This document shows positions 33,051-45,089 of a DNA stretch of 64,000 nt, piece after piece. The stretch covers positions 6,360,618 through 6,424,617 of the forward strand of contig ML664175.1 of assembly GCA_007570785.1 (NCBI GenBank). The letters are read 5' to 3'. A program made the translations under genes and the position numbers. Origin of the DNA: Antilocapra americana. Lineage: Eukaryota; Chordata; Mammalia; Artiodactyla; Antilocapridae. Every line of letters begins with the position of its first letter. The first letter of the stretch is position 1. Below the pieces are notes generated by a model that saw only the letters and a list, made by a program, of their open reading frames with translations, had not been told where the DNA came from and searched no databases.

Positions 33051-33904
33051 CAACAGCCGCCACACGTGCGGAGTCGTCAGTGGCCTCTGAAATCGGCCAC
33101 TCTCCCAGGGGCTCTTGCTCTCTCTCATGGTCTGGTGCTGATACTGGTGCTAGGAAACTGGGACCTGTATTTGAGTGAGTGAGCGAGGTGCAGGCTCTAA
33201 GGCAGTGCTCGCTATCAGGCACAGGCAAGTACAGAGTTGGCGTTTACATGACCTGAGAATTTGTACATCCAAGAAATGATACTCTGAAAAGACAGACATT
33301 TCATTAGGACATGGAGAGAACAGCTTTGAGAAAGCAGGCCTCTTTCTGTTGTCACTGGCATGGAAAATGTACTGTAATCAGCTGTCTTGGGTCCGACTTG
33401 AACATATTAGTTTTCCTGAGGGACATGTCAGCAGGTACAACCTGCATGCCAGGGACTAGGGAGATAGCACTATCGACGCTAATTTGAAAATACTTCTGTG
33501 GCACTTAGCAGGGTGTGATTTTAATTCATTTTTGTCCCTTGATAATCATAAAGTGCTTTCAGCCTGTGAACATCCATTTTTGACCAGCATGCTCATACTT
33601 CATCTGGGGACCACATTTAATGGCTGTGGTGGCGATGGGGTTCACAGGGGAATTGTGTAAGGTACAGATATTTGCTTTGTGGAGAGAAACATGCCACTGA
33701 TACTAATTCACAAGGCTGTTCTGTACAAGGAACTGTAGATCTGAATACTTGCCTGTATGCAAGTATTGTTTGTACACACATGCACACAGAGCTAATGTTT
33801 GCACACTGCTTTGGGTTTATCCCAGTTTTATTAACATCATCTTATTTAATTCTTGAAATAAGTCTATGAAATTTACTGAGATTATTTACTGAAAGAGCAT
33901 AATC
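33051..33904. other. No recognised feature
   Basis: Single-copy sequence, no repeat or gene recognised. Confidence 0.4.
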
Positions 33905-34075
33905 TGTACTGGATTGTTTGAAATCTACCTTTGCCACTTAACTAGTTGTCTGACCCTAGACAAGTTTCTTAATCTTGGAGCCTCAGTTTCCTCAGGTGTG
34001 AAATGAAGATAATCATGCCTACCTTATAGGGCTGTTTAGAACATTAAATGAGCAATACATATACAGTTCCTAGTT
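33905..34075 (+). mobile_element. MIR-type ancient SINE
   Basis: A good MIR match: tgccacttaactagttgtct, gaccctagacaagtttctta, cctcagtttcctcaggtg, tgaaatgaagataat and gggctgtttagaacattaaa in the expected order. Confidence 0.9.
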
Positions 34076-35930
34076 GTCTGTCTTGATGATCACTTGGAGT
34101 TTTGAGAGACTGATTAAATCATTCTCCCACAAGCCCAAGTGTGGTAGATCCCTCTTCACTGGAAATCTGCTTAGTTTGCAAGCATCCAGGGGTAAAATGG
34201 TATTATCTGAGATTTTTAGATTGAGCTCCAGAGGGCTTGGCAGGGAATGTGGGCCAGGCCAGGGTACTCCCCCAAATTGTACCCCTGGCTAGTGTTCTCC
34301 CTTTCTCTAGTTGGTGCCTGCATTAGGCTTACTCAAGGAGAGGTGAATTGGTTTCCTCCCTTAGCTGCCTTATGATCCCTGGTGGCTTCTTTTTCTGAGT
34401 GAACAATCTCTATTTTTCTTTCCTCTCCACCCTCCTACCTTTTATTCTCCATTATCCCTGCTCTTTACCTGGCACCAAAGACTTTCAAACTGATTCCTGA
34501 GTCCTGACTGTCTCCTGATAGCCCTCCACCCACCAGGACTTGTGGGCATAAGGAGCTGTTCTGTATTCCTCTTGTTTTGACATTGCCTCACTCAGGGCTA
34601 AGGAGATGCTGTCTGATTTGCCAAGTCTGGAGAAGACACTGGAGATTCTGTTCTTTAACCTAAAAGAGTATCAAACAGTGGAAATTCTTAGCACCATCTC
34701 AGGTCAGGCAAAGGCTTATTGTTTAGAGGCAAAAAAGCTTTCCGCACCCCTCAAGTGGATCCAGTCCTGGTTCTGAGAGCAGTGAAGTTGGAGTCAGGGG
34801 ATAAGAGTGTGTCCCGGTTTTGTCATTCATTGACTTCAAGTAGCCATTTAACCTGAGTTTCAGTTTTCCTCATATGTTGAATGAGAAGGAAACTAATAAC
34901 CCAACAGGATTTTTATTCTATATGTATAAAAAAAGCAGTTAGATGAAAAGACTATCACACTGAAGAAAAAAGCATTAACATTATGGGTCACTGCAAGTTC
35001 CCTCAATTGTCCTTATGTCTAGAGATGAATTTTGGTTAAAATACTCTGGCCTACATCTCATGGATGCCAACATTCTTTCCTCCCTGTAGCAGTAATGAGG
35101 GGGACTCACAGGCTCTCCTACTGTATTCAGAGGGGATGTGAAAATCTGATGGACGTGTATGTGCTCTTTACCTCTGCTAGTTTCCCTCTGAGCTGAGGCT
35201 CATGCAGGAAACAGTCATGGGAGCCCATCCTGGAGATTTGAATATGGCTTTTTGGGGAGCTTGCAGGGACTCTCAGTGAGGGCCTCATGATATGGGGCTG
35301 GAAGTGCAAGGACAGCCCTCATGCAGAACAAGTTTAGAGAGACATTAAGGGGGCAGTGACAGCATCACTATGAGTCTGGATTCAGGGTCTCTCATTCTTG
35401 AAGCCTAGCAACTAACACTGGGTAACTACTAGGCAGAGGGTTTTGAAGTTCTTAATAGTGACTCTGCTCAGTGACTAAAGAGCAGCAGGTCGCGGTATTC
35501 ACAGTGTATTGTTTTAAACTGATAAAAGCCTAGCTGTTATGCTCAGCGAATCCCACAAGATCACCCCTCCTTTCCATAACATCACCTCACACTTTCCTTC
35601 CCCTCTTCTAACTCCATCTTCCTTCCAAACTCCCTTTTCTCTCTCTGATGATCTCAGCTGCTCTTGACACCTCTGGGGAGAATGTAGGAAATAGGTCCCC
35701 TGCTGCCAAATCTAACCTCTGGGTCATTTATTACTTCAGAAGATTCTTTGCTATTAAAGCACCAAGGCTCATGTTTCCTCCTTTCCTTAAGCAACAAATT
35801 CCATCATAGTCAAGGCCACACAGTTAGGTGTATGGGAGCAAACACCCAATAAGACCAACCCTAATTTGATGGCAGTTCTGACAGATTCCAGTGATTGCTT
35901 CTTGAAGCAGCAGCCAGGCAGTGTTGGATT
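34076..35930. other. Single-copy stretch, one weak MIR
   Basis: About 1.85 kb without a recognised gene. A weak forward MIR-like part (34810-34925: ttgacttcaagtagccattt, gagtttcagttttcctcata) is the only repeat seen. Confidence 0.45.
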
Positions 35931-36035
35931 TGTCTCTCCCTTGCCCCACTCCCTCGCTCCCTCCATTTCTTTCTTCCTCCCTTCCTTCCTCTCCTTCCCT
36001 TCCCTCTCTCCTCTCTGTTTTCTCCCCATCCCTGA
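35931..36035. repeat. Polypyrimidine low-complexity tract
   Basis: About 100 bases of almost pure C/T on the plus strand (cttcctcccttccttcctct and similar), interrupted only by a few purines. Apparent frames across it (35787-36129, both strands) come from this bias. Confidence 0.9.
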
Positions 36036-37289
36036 GCCAGCAGACATTTATCCTAAGCACTGGAGACTGAAAATTCTGGAAGAATATAAAAAGCAAGAGG
36101 GAATATCTTTTTTGCCCCTTTATGTTTAAAATGACTTAAATAAGAGTATCTTTAAAAGATGGAATAATAAGAAAATGCAAGGTCATTCATTCTATTAGAC
36201 TGTAGATAGCACTCAATTAAAACTAGTAGAATATTTTGGGGCAATCATATTTTTCATTCATAGTATTAAGTACATCTTCAAAATAGAGCAGTTACTAGTC
36301 AGACTTCCTTTTATTATTCCTCAGGAATGTTAGAATTATTTTTATCGTTGCAACAGAATTCACTAGCATGGCCCAAACTGCAAAGAAATTGCTGATGTAC
36401 TCCCCCAAGGGGCTGTTTCAAGACCTCACCTTGACCTCTGTGAGATTTCCATGGATGTTCTGTGCTCTTAATGGCTGGTCATCCATGGATAGGTCAATCA
36501 AGTCTCACACTGTCATGGAGGTAAAAGGACCAGCTGGGAAACCATTTGTATTACTTTACAGAGAAAAGGGTTAAAGATGGAAAAGTATGAGAGCTTGTTA
36601 AAGACAGCTTGGGGAATTATGAGGGCCCATATATATTTGGCCTGGCTTATGCTTTGAGACTCTACAAGATACCATCCTTCCTCTTAGGACAAAGCCCTGT
36701 TCTGCTAAACACCCCATTTAAAGCAATTATTGTGGACCTTGTATTTTTCATTCACTCTTGCTCTTTGTGTCATGCTGTTCTTGTATTTATGCAGCTCCTG
36801 ACCTTTTCTTAGCTTTTTTCTTCATTTCTAGGACCAACCGATGGATGGAACTTACCTGGTTTTGATCTTTGCCTTGTCCTCTGTGTTGACCTCATGCTGG
36901 TGGTTCTGGTCACAAGTGTGCCCAGACTCTCCTAGCATTGGCTCGGCCTGCCCTGGTCTTCATGATGGGGTGGCCAAAGAGTGGTGCTTTTAGTGTTAAC
37001 TACTGTGCCTTTTTTTCTGTAGCAAATAGAAACCTACTTATGGGAATGTCCGCAAGGGATTTCAGTGATGGACGTTATTGGGTCTGGTGACTGCTCTCTA
37101 TATTCCAGGCTTTGTTCCACTCCCATGGTGTTTACATTGTACAGGCCCATGAAATTTAGGGTTTTGTAAATTCTAGCTCTACCAGAATCATTTTGCCTGG
37201 CAATAGCTACTAGGTCAGCTCTAACTACTAAGACGTCTAACTCAGTCAAAATCATAGTCTCCTGAAATGTTGTGCTTTCCTTCTATGGT
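36036..37289. other. No recognised feature
   Basis: Single-copy sequence. Short frames at 36368-36574 and 36609-36812 show no recognisable similarity. Confidence 0.4.
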
Positions 37290-37850
37290 TTTTGCAAGGG
37301 CCTCTTAATTAATAAGCAAGGTGTTTGTGAAACTGAATTCTCTCATTGCAGATGTGACAAGCCACAATTCGTAATAACAGCTACCTTTCCCCACTTGTCT
37401 CAGCCTGGAGTGAAGGCTCTGCTGTGATTTATTACCTCGATGAAAAACCTTTGATAAGTGGCCACCAAATGGCTCCTCATTACTCAAAAGTCTTCCAGTT
37501 CCGTAAACTGAAGTCTTCCCCAAGCCCCACAAAAGCTGCTTGTGTTCCGGGGGAAATGAATCAGGGATCGTCTTGCTAAACTATTTTGGCATAAAAAAAT
37601 ATCATAAATGAGAGAGGAGAAAATCTTGTTTGCTAAAGGGCTGCTGGGTGAACTGCCTCTTGGCCTTTTGATAGCATCTTTGAAATGGAAATGGCCAGCT
37701 GCCTGACCTTCTGTTCAGTGACCCTTTTTGTACAAAGTCAAATTGCAGCCGCCTCACAGCCGCAATTCACCTATGGACACAAACAGGATTTCCATTTTTT
37801 TCCTAGTGCATTTGTTACCATGAACATTTTTTTACTATTCACATAAAAGA
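37290..37850. other. Possible conserved non-coding element
   Basis: About 560 bases free of any repeat that I recognise, in a window where repeats are dense. The part contains cttaattaataagc, aacctttgataagtgg, gtgatttattacc and a gcagccgcctcacagccgca segment, of the kind seen in developmental enhancers. It has stops in all frames. Conservation cannot be judged from one sequence, so this is only a pointer. Confidence 0.2.
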
Positions 37851-38683
37851 CATCATGGTTAAAAAAAAAAAGAGGCCCTTTGCATCAAAAGGACTGTAAC
37901 TCATAATGATTTCAAAATACTAGGCAAGTGTCTGTCTTCAATTCTGCTCTCTATCTGAGCTGTTAAGTGTATTGTAATGTGAAAAGGCCAGTGACAAGAT
38001 TATATTCTGAAATAGTTTGGGGTTGTTCATGTTCCTACTCTTTTTTTGCATTTGAAGAGGAACAAAATAGTCTTGATCATATTGAAAAGGCATATTATCT
38101 TTACTTCACTGTGAACAAAAGAAGAGACAGCTATTTATGTGATTATGGTGAATGTAAGGACATAAATACCTCTGTGTGCTTTCTGTGAAGCAATGCTGAG
38201 TTGGAATTAGGAGTCTGCCTTAAAAAGGAACCAGAACCAGGCTGCATTGTCCCTTTGGATATGATAAAGCCTGTGGCTGAAGATGGAGAGAAAGAGGGAG
38301 CCCTTTGAATACACCCCCCACCTTGCCCCTCAAGGCTTACACTTGCTTTTCCTCCTCAGTCCTTTTCTAGCTCCAACTGGGCGGTGAAGAACTTCTTACC
38401 TAAGACTGTGCATCAACATGCTGTTGGGCCTGGAGAAGGCTCAGATCCTGCACCCTTGGGCTGGGTGTCTTGGTGCCACTCTGCCTCAGATGTCTCCACT
38501 AACAGGTCCCCTCCAGGCTGCTCTTCTGCCATCCACCCACTGGAGGCCTGTGGATGCATGTTCTCCATGGGATGGGTGGGCAGAGCCTCTCTCACTGGCA
38601 AACAGGTAAACTTTCCTAGGCTGGTCAAGGGGTGTAAAGAAGTTAGAGTGGGGACTCATAGGGTTTCACTGGCCATAGTGAGG
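37851..38683. other. No recognised feature
   Basis: Contains an A12 run near 37861 and single-copy sequence. The 123-codon frame at 38384-38755 ends in an L2 fragment and has no recognisable domain. Confidence 0.4.
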
Positions 38684-38745
38684 TTCTCATTCAACAAATA
38701 TTTATCAGACCCCCACTATGAGCTTGACTCATTAGCTAATTTAAT
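38684..38745 (-). mobile_element. L2 3'-end fragment
   Basis: cattcaacaaatatttatca then gacccccactatgagcttga is the reverse L2 terminus. Only about 60 bases. Confidence 0.65.
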
Positions 38746-38769
38746 TGCAGAATAACTATGGGAGGTTGC

Positions 38770-39010
38770 ATTGAGTGATAGGAGCAGATTCTGGGAACAG
38801 ACAATTCTTAGTTTGGATTTTGACCACTTTGGCCACTGCTAGCTGTATGACTGTGAACACATTATTTAATGTCTTGAAACCTCAGTGTATCATCAGTGCA
38901 CTGAAGGCTAATACTTGTCTCATGGGGCTTCTCTGAGAATTAGATGAAATGGTGTTTGATAAATTGCCAAGCCCAGAGCTTGGTACATAGTAAACACTAA
39001 GTAAACATTC
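38770..39010 (+). mobile_element. MIR-type ancient SINE
   Basis: Nearly the full MIR is readable: gggaacagacaattcttag, ccactgctagctgtatgac, cacattatttaatgtcttga, cctcagtgtatcatcagtg, tgagaattagatgaaatgg and cagagcttggtacatagta. Confidence 0.9.
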
Positions 39011-40439
39011 TTTTCTTCTCCTCCTTCCCACTTAATAGGCAAGGATAAGAAGGAATTTTCCAGACTGGGATTTGAATCCAGGTTTTTATTTTCTCTTTTA
39101 AACCCCAAATATACTCCCTGTCTACATGGACCCAAGCAATTTCACTACTCCCATGAAATTTTCATCAAGACTTGTGTTTCAGATAAATGTCTTTTGCTTT
39201 GTTACAGGCTAAAATTTGACAAATAATGATTATAGATACACAGACAAGGGGAAAAACTGAGAGCATTCCATTCTATTCTCTGTTTCTTATGGGGACTATT
39301 TTTCTGTACCATATATGGTTCACACCCTGTCAAAAAATAAACTTTAAAAACCTCTCAAATAAACCAGACTACAGAAAACTGAAAAGTATTTCTTGTCCCC
39401 TACAAATCCTTAATCCCTTCACTTTAATACAATAATTTATCATTTATAAATAGCAATATTCTATTTGCATATCTAGTCTTATCGAAGGCGAACCTGATTT
39501 CACAAGTCATAATCACAGCATATTTGACAGTTTACATTCGTTTATTAGTGTTATAGCATAAGCATTTTTCAGGTGCTGTCTTGTCTTCATAATTTAATTT
39601 TCAAGAATGAAAAATGTCCCATTCATTTTATATCATCAAACCTACCCACATAGGTCCCAAATTTGTGTAGATGATCCATGCATAGAAAGAAGGTTAAAAG
39701 CACTCATATGGGTAAATATTCCAATCTGTCTTTAGTCACACCTTTTATGACAGTAAATAAGTAACCCAGTGTCCCATATAGATGGTGAAAGGAACGAGGA
39801 GTCTGAAGTCTGTGCAAACACAAACTAGAATGGCAAGTTTATAGTTTGGAAAGCCCCTGTTAATCTTTTTCTTTGCTTTTCTCTTTTATTCAGCTTCTTT
39901 TACCTGACTCCAGATAGAATTGCAACAAAGACACCTTGCCTACTATGGTTCATCAGCAATATCTAGTGCCAGAAGTCCTGTTTTTATCCTGATGGCCAGA
40001 TATCAAAGGGCTCAAATTCATTGGGATGTTCCTGATAGAGATCTGAACTTTCAGAGGCTTGGGTGAACTGAATCTGTGACCCTTCTAAGTCAGGGCCATT
40101 GTTACTTGTGGAATACAATCTTTCTGATCCCACAAGAGGAAGCATGTTCCTTGTAGAAAGCAGGTAGGAGTCATACCTTTTGTGTGTTCCTGCCCTGTGT
40201 TAAAATCAAATTCTTAGTTACTTGAGCTTCTATTCCTTTGACTTCATGACCAAAATCATTTGATGAAAGTAAATTCTTGTATGAGTCTTTGGCAACTACC
40301 TTGAGAAAGCTGGAAAATATTTTAAAATTTCTACCAGTATGATTGAATATTCAAAGCTTTGTATCTCAGCTATACAGTCAGGCTATTTTCCTAGTTCTTG
40401 AATTGACTAAGGTCTGAGTTGATACTAGCACTTCTCTTT
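39011..40439. other. No recognised feature
   Basis: About 1.4 kb of AT-rich single-copy sequence with no gene or repeat that I recognise. Confidence 0.4.
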
Positions 40440-40495
40440 GATCCTGTGCCTGGAACTTAGTGGATTCTCAGTGTGCATTTGTTGAATGAACGAGT
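40440..40495 (+). mobile_element. L2 3'-end fragment
   Basis: gtgcctggaacttagtggat, then gcatttgttgaatgaacgag, follows the sense L2 terminus. Confidence 0.7.
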
Positions 40496-41087
40496 GAAAT
40501 TAGAAGTCTGGACAGGAGTTAAGTTCATGGATTCGCTAAGACCTGTTCCGTGTATTCATTACTATAATTGTGATTTTAAAAATTTTTTGAAAAATCTGAA
40601 GTGCTTAAAAGTTTTGGGAGTGGATTTAGGTTCCTACCCTGGAAGTCACTCCATGGACAAGTCGTTTAACTTGGAAGGACCTTAGTTTTGAAATCTGTAA
40701 AATGATGTTAGCAGAGTGTTAGTGGGCAGGGCGACTGTCCAGGTGTTTTTCTCTGAGGCCAGCACTCTTTCTATCCAGCTGTACCTCTCAACACATCTCC
40801 ACATGGTCATTCAGTGGCACTGGATCATCTCTGTGTCTCCTTCTAGAGCTAACCTTCTACAATGCCAGAATTTAGTTCTTTATCATCCAAACTCTGGGCA
40901 AAAGCAGCAAGGACAAGCATGCTCAATGTAGGCAGGCATTTTTGTAGATGTTAACACTACTGTGGGTGTTGTATGTCCAGCGTGGGCTAAAAGAGAGAGA
41001 GAGAGAGGCTTTCTCTTCTCTCAGTGATCTTGGGGAGGGAGACTTTTGGAACTATATGAGAGTTCATGCATTCACTAAAGATGCTAG
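40496..41087. other. No recognised feature
   Basis: Single-copy sequence with a short GA run (about 40990-41007). Confidence 0.4.
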
Positions 41088-41100
41088 CAGAACTGATTTT

Positions 41101-41574
41101 TTTTTATTGGTTTTGCCATACAATGACATGAAATGGCCATGGGTTTCTATATGCTCCCCCTCCAAAACCCCCCTCCCTCCTCCCTCCCGATTCCCTCCCC
41201 CCGGGAAATCTCGGTGCAGCCCCGAGCATCAATCCTGGGCTGGCGATTGATTTCACGTATGATAATTAACATGTTTCAATGCCATTCTCCCATATCATCC
41301 CACCCTTGCCCTCATCCACAGAGTCCACGAGTCTGTTCTATACGTCTGCGTTCCTTTTGCTGTCTCGCATGCAGGGTTCTCATTGCCATCTTTCTAAATT
41401 CCATATATATGCGTTAGTATACTGTATTGTTGTTTTTCCTTCTGGCTTACTTCACTCTGGATAATAGGCTCCAGTTCCGTCCACCTGAGTAGAACTGATT
41501 CAAATGAATTTTTTTTTAATGCTGAGTAATATTGCATTGTGTATATGTACCACAGCTTTCTTATCCATTCGTCA
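41101..41574 (-). mobile_element. L1-BT-like 3' end with TSD
   Basis: A reverse ruminant L1 3' end. A short T run is followed by ggttttgccatacaatgac, the C-rich antisense of the 3'UTR (cccccctccctcctccctcc), then ORF2 C-terminal sequence. It is bounded by a perfect 13-bp duplication, cagaactgatttt, at 41088-41100 and 41575-41587. The break within tatccattc is the 5' truncation point. Confidence 0.96.
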
Positions 41575-41826
41575 CAGAACTGATTTTGAATTCCATTATT
41601 TCACCTTTAATTCATATCCTTCTTAGTGTGTATCCATCTGCCTGTTTAACAGATGCAAATTTTCCCCCACAAAAAATACAAAACAACCCCCCCCAAATAT
41701 CTGATCTTCTTTGATGTTCCCTGTTTTAGTGAATGCTATCACTAGCTACCTTGAAGGCGAAGCCTAACCCCCATACTTTATCCTTGATATCTCACTAAAT
41801 TCATCATCATTTCCTCTTCAATTTTT

Positions 41827-42757
41827 TAAAAAAAATTTTCTTTACTTTTTTGTCTTGGTTTTGCTATACATTGACATGAATCCGCCATGGGTATACATAT
41901 GCTCCCCCTCCAAAACCCCCCTCCCTCCTCCCTCCCGATTCCCTCCCCCTGGGTCATCCTGGTACGCCAGTCCCGAGCATCAAACCTGGGCTGACGATTG
42001 ATTTCACGTATGATAATTAACATGTTTCAATGCCATTCTCCCATATCATCCCACCCTTGCCCTCTTCCACAGAGTCCACGAGACTGTTCTATACATCCGT
42101 GTTTCTTTTTCTGTCTCGCATGCAGGGGTCTCCTTACCATCTTTCTAAATTCCATATATATGCGTTAGTATACTGTATTGTTGTTTTTCCTTCTGGCTTA
42201 CTTCACTCTGGATAATAGGCTCCAATTCTGTCCACCTGAGTAGAACTGATTCAAATGAATTTTTTTTAATGCTGAGTAATATTCCATTGTGTATATGTAC
42301 CACAGCTTTCTTATCCATTCATCAGTTGATGGGCATCTAAGTTGCTTCCATGTCCTGGCTATTGTAAACAATGCGGCGATAAACATTGGGGTACACGTGT
42401 CTCTTTCAATTCTGGTTTCCTCTTTTAATCTCAAAAATATACAAGCAACTCCTGCAGCTCCATTCTAGAAAAATAAACGACCCAATCAAAAAGTGGGCCA
42501 AAGAACTTAACAGACATTTCTCCAAAGAAGACATGAAAATGGCTAACAAACACATGAAAAGATGCTCAACATCACTCATTATCAGAGAAATGCAAATCAA
42601 AACCACAATGAGGTACCACTTTACACCAGTCAGAATGGCTGCCATCCAAAAGTCTACAAGCAATAAATGCTGGAGAGGATGTGGAGGAAAGGGAACCCTC
42701 TTACACTGTTGGTGGGAATGCAAATTAGTATAGCCACTATGGAGAACAGTGTGGAGA
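41827..42757 (-). mobile_element. L1-BT-like copy with 5' inversion
   Basis: The 3' part (41827-42422) lies on the minus strand and reads from the tail into the ORF2 C-terminus. From about 42425 the strand switches: 42425-42757 is L1 ORF2 in plus orientation (codons reading [19 protein letters not shown] and [19 protein letters not shown]). The flanks ttcctcttcaattttt at 41811-41826 and 42758-42773 are identical. A single twin-priming insertion explains this. About 60 bases of L1 that would join the two parts (present at 63501-63560 in the other copy) are missing. Confidence 0.96.
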
Positions 42758-42780
42758 TTCCTCTTCAATTTTTAAAAAAA

Positions 42781-43234
42781 TTTTTTTAGATGTCTGTTTT
42801 CTCCACTTCTCCCAGTATCAAAAAAGCTGCCTTCCCAGTCTGAGTTATTACAACTTTCCCCTGAACTGCCTTTTAACTGGTCTTCTCATCTCAACCTTTC
42901 TGATATATTTTCCCCATAAGAGAGAGTGGAAATGTCTTTTGGATTAGAAACTGATCACGTTGCCCAATTCTCTTTAATCCTGTGTGGTCAACCATGGATT
43001 TATGGATAATTATCAAAATCTCTTGGTATGTTGTGAAAGGCTTATATAGCCTGGGCTTTGCCTGATGACCCCTTGATCTCTGTTCTCCATCCTTATGGAC
43101 CTTTACTCATGCAGCATCCTCCTCCCTCACACCTCAGCTCATGCATTTCCTTTTCAGGGAAGCTTTGCCTGACTCCTCCAAATCCAAATATGTCTCCTCA
43201 TCCCTAGCTTTCAAATGAAAATAGGCTTTTCCTC
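42781..43234. other. No recognised feature
   Basis: Single-copy sequence after the L1 target site. Nothing recognised. Confidence 0.4.
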
Positions 43235-43335
43235 CAAAGAACAGGTGAAGAAACTGAGGCTTAGAGAGATTTAGTTTGTGTGTCTAAAGTTAAAAGGTTA
43301 ATAAGCAGTGAAATTGGAACCCAGGGTCCCAAGGC
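43235..43335 (-). mobile_element. MIR-type ancient SINE fragment
   Basis: gtgaagaaactgaggcttag, agagatttagtttgtgtgtc, aataagcagtgaaattggaa and cccagggtccc follow the reverse MIR core and 5' portion. Confidence 0.75.
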
Positions 43336-45089
43336 CAATAATGACAGAACCAAGAATCAGAACTATGTTCAATTCTAAATGCTTTACTGCTGACTACTAT
43401 GCCAAAGATAAGAAACAAGTTTTATGTCACATGGTAATTTTGATTTTCTGCCTCTCAGTGATGTGATAAAAACAGGATGAAGTTGCATCCTACTGCAATG
43501 GAGAAGTCTACTATGATTGGTTGGTGATGCCTGCCATGGGTGAATGGTTGAAGAGAGAATGTGCACAGGACTGTCATTTGTCCCATACAAATGCTATAGT
43601 GCACATTTTAATACTGCTTAGTCTTTTAATACCGATCAGCAACAGAACCTCCTTACATGGCAGAAGAGTCAAGAGAAGAACCCACTTCCCCTTCAGAAGG
43701 GATAGAGGGCCTTAGACAACTGGATTTTTGAGCACAGTAATAAAGCATTTGTGAAAATCTCTCTCTTTACAAACTTATTCTTTTTTCTGCCAAGAGAGCT
43801 TTGACTGGGATGTACTGCACTCTTGTAACCTGACACCAGGACTGTCATATGCAGGAGGTGGAGATAGGAGCTTGCTCCAGGACTTTCTTAGGCACACACT
43901 ACCAAGATGTCTTTTTACATAGGATGTTGGAAAGCTTCCTTTTCACAGTGGAATTCCAGGTGTGAGGGTGGAAGATAATATGGGGTGAAGCTTCTCCTAC
44001 ACTTTAGGATTAGGTACCCAGCTTCTAGCCACTTTCTCCTCGATCCACCTGGCTGCATCTCTTTGAAGATCTAGAATTTGCCTACACGTTTCTGCAGCTA
44101 CCCTGTAGTACCCAACACAGGGCTTGGGTCAATTTTACTTGAGGAAAGTCCCAGCTTTCTCATGGCAAAAAGCAGTGCCTTATTCTCCATCTTAACGAGT
44201 TCATTTTCCTTGCCTTTGTCTGCCACCCATGGTCTGGCACTGGGTATTCATGCTGAAAGTTTAGGCAACTTTTTTGCTGCTTTAGGTAAGAGCTTTCTTT
44301 CCTCTTGGGCAGGAGGATACACTGAGGGTATAAGGTACATTCACCTTACATCAGCTCTCAGAAGGCATATGCAAGTGGGTCTGTGCCCCCTCCAACATCC
44401 TTGCCTCCTTATACCCACAGGAAGGGAAAGAAGCTGTAGCATTTCAGTATTGTTGTTCAAGATTCTGGGTTCCTGGTTCAGAATTCTAGCTGGTGAGGGT
44501 CTAGGTTCTTGTCTGTCTCTTTAAATGTCTTCTGCTTCCACACTGGTTTTCAACTTCTAGTCAATATCTTGTTATTGAACTCTTAAGTGTTGGTGTGTTG
44601 CTGGGCACAGAGTTCAGTTTATTTTTCATCTGGCTGTCTACTCTGGTCACCTCATCTAGTCTCATGGTTTTTGATGTATGTATAAATTGATTCCCAGTTT
44701 TGTATCTCTAGGCCTGAGAGTACCCCCAATTCTTAGTATTTACATTTAACTGCTGCTCAATGTCCCATCCAGGTGTCCAACACAGCATCTCAGACTGAAC
44801 GTATCCAGAGCAGAGACTTGATTTCACTCTAAATTGTTTCTTTTTGTGTTTTGTTCTAAGGATCCTCAGATCACAGATCTTTTTATCCTTCACATTTCAC
44901 ATCCAGTTCATCAATAAGTCTGTTAGTTCTACCATCAAAACACAATCCAGTTCTGACCCTGTCTTACTTCCTCCCCCACTGCCATCTTAGTCGTCTCTTT
45001 CCTTTATCCCTAGTGGTAGCTTCTTACTGATTTCTCTATTTCTGCCTTCAATGGGATTTCTTTTATTTTCTATATATCTGTCATAATAA
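43336..45089. other. Single-copy stretch, no gene recognised
   Basis: About 1.75 kb. It includes the longest open frame outside recognised repeats (148 codons, plus strand, 44078-44524), which has no recognisable domain. I see no good Kozak, splice or polyadenylation context to support a gene. Confidence 0.4.

Noticed and set aside
35787..36129. Basic and acidic low-complexity frames on both strands
   Set aside because: Produced by the polypyrimidine tract; composition, not coding.
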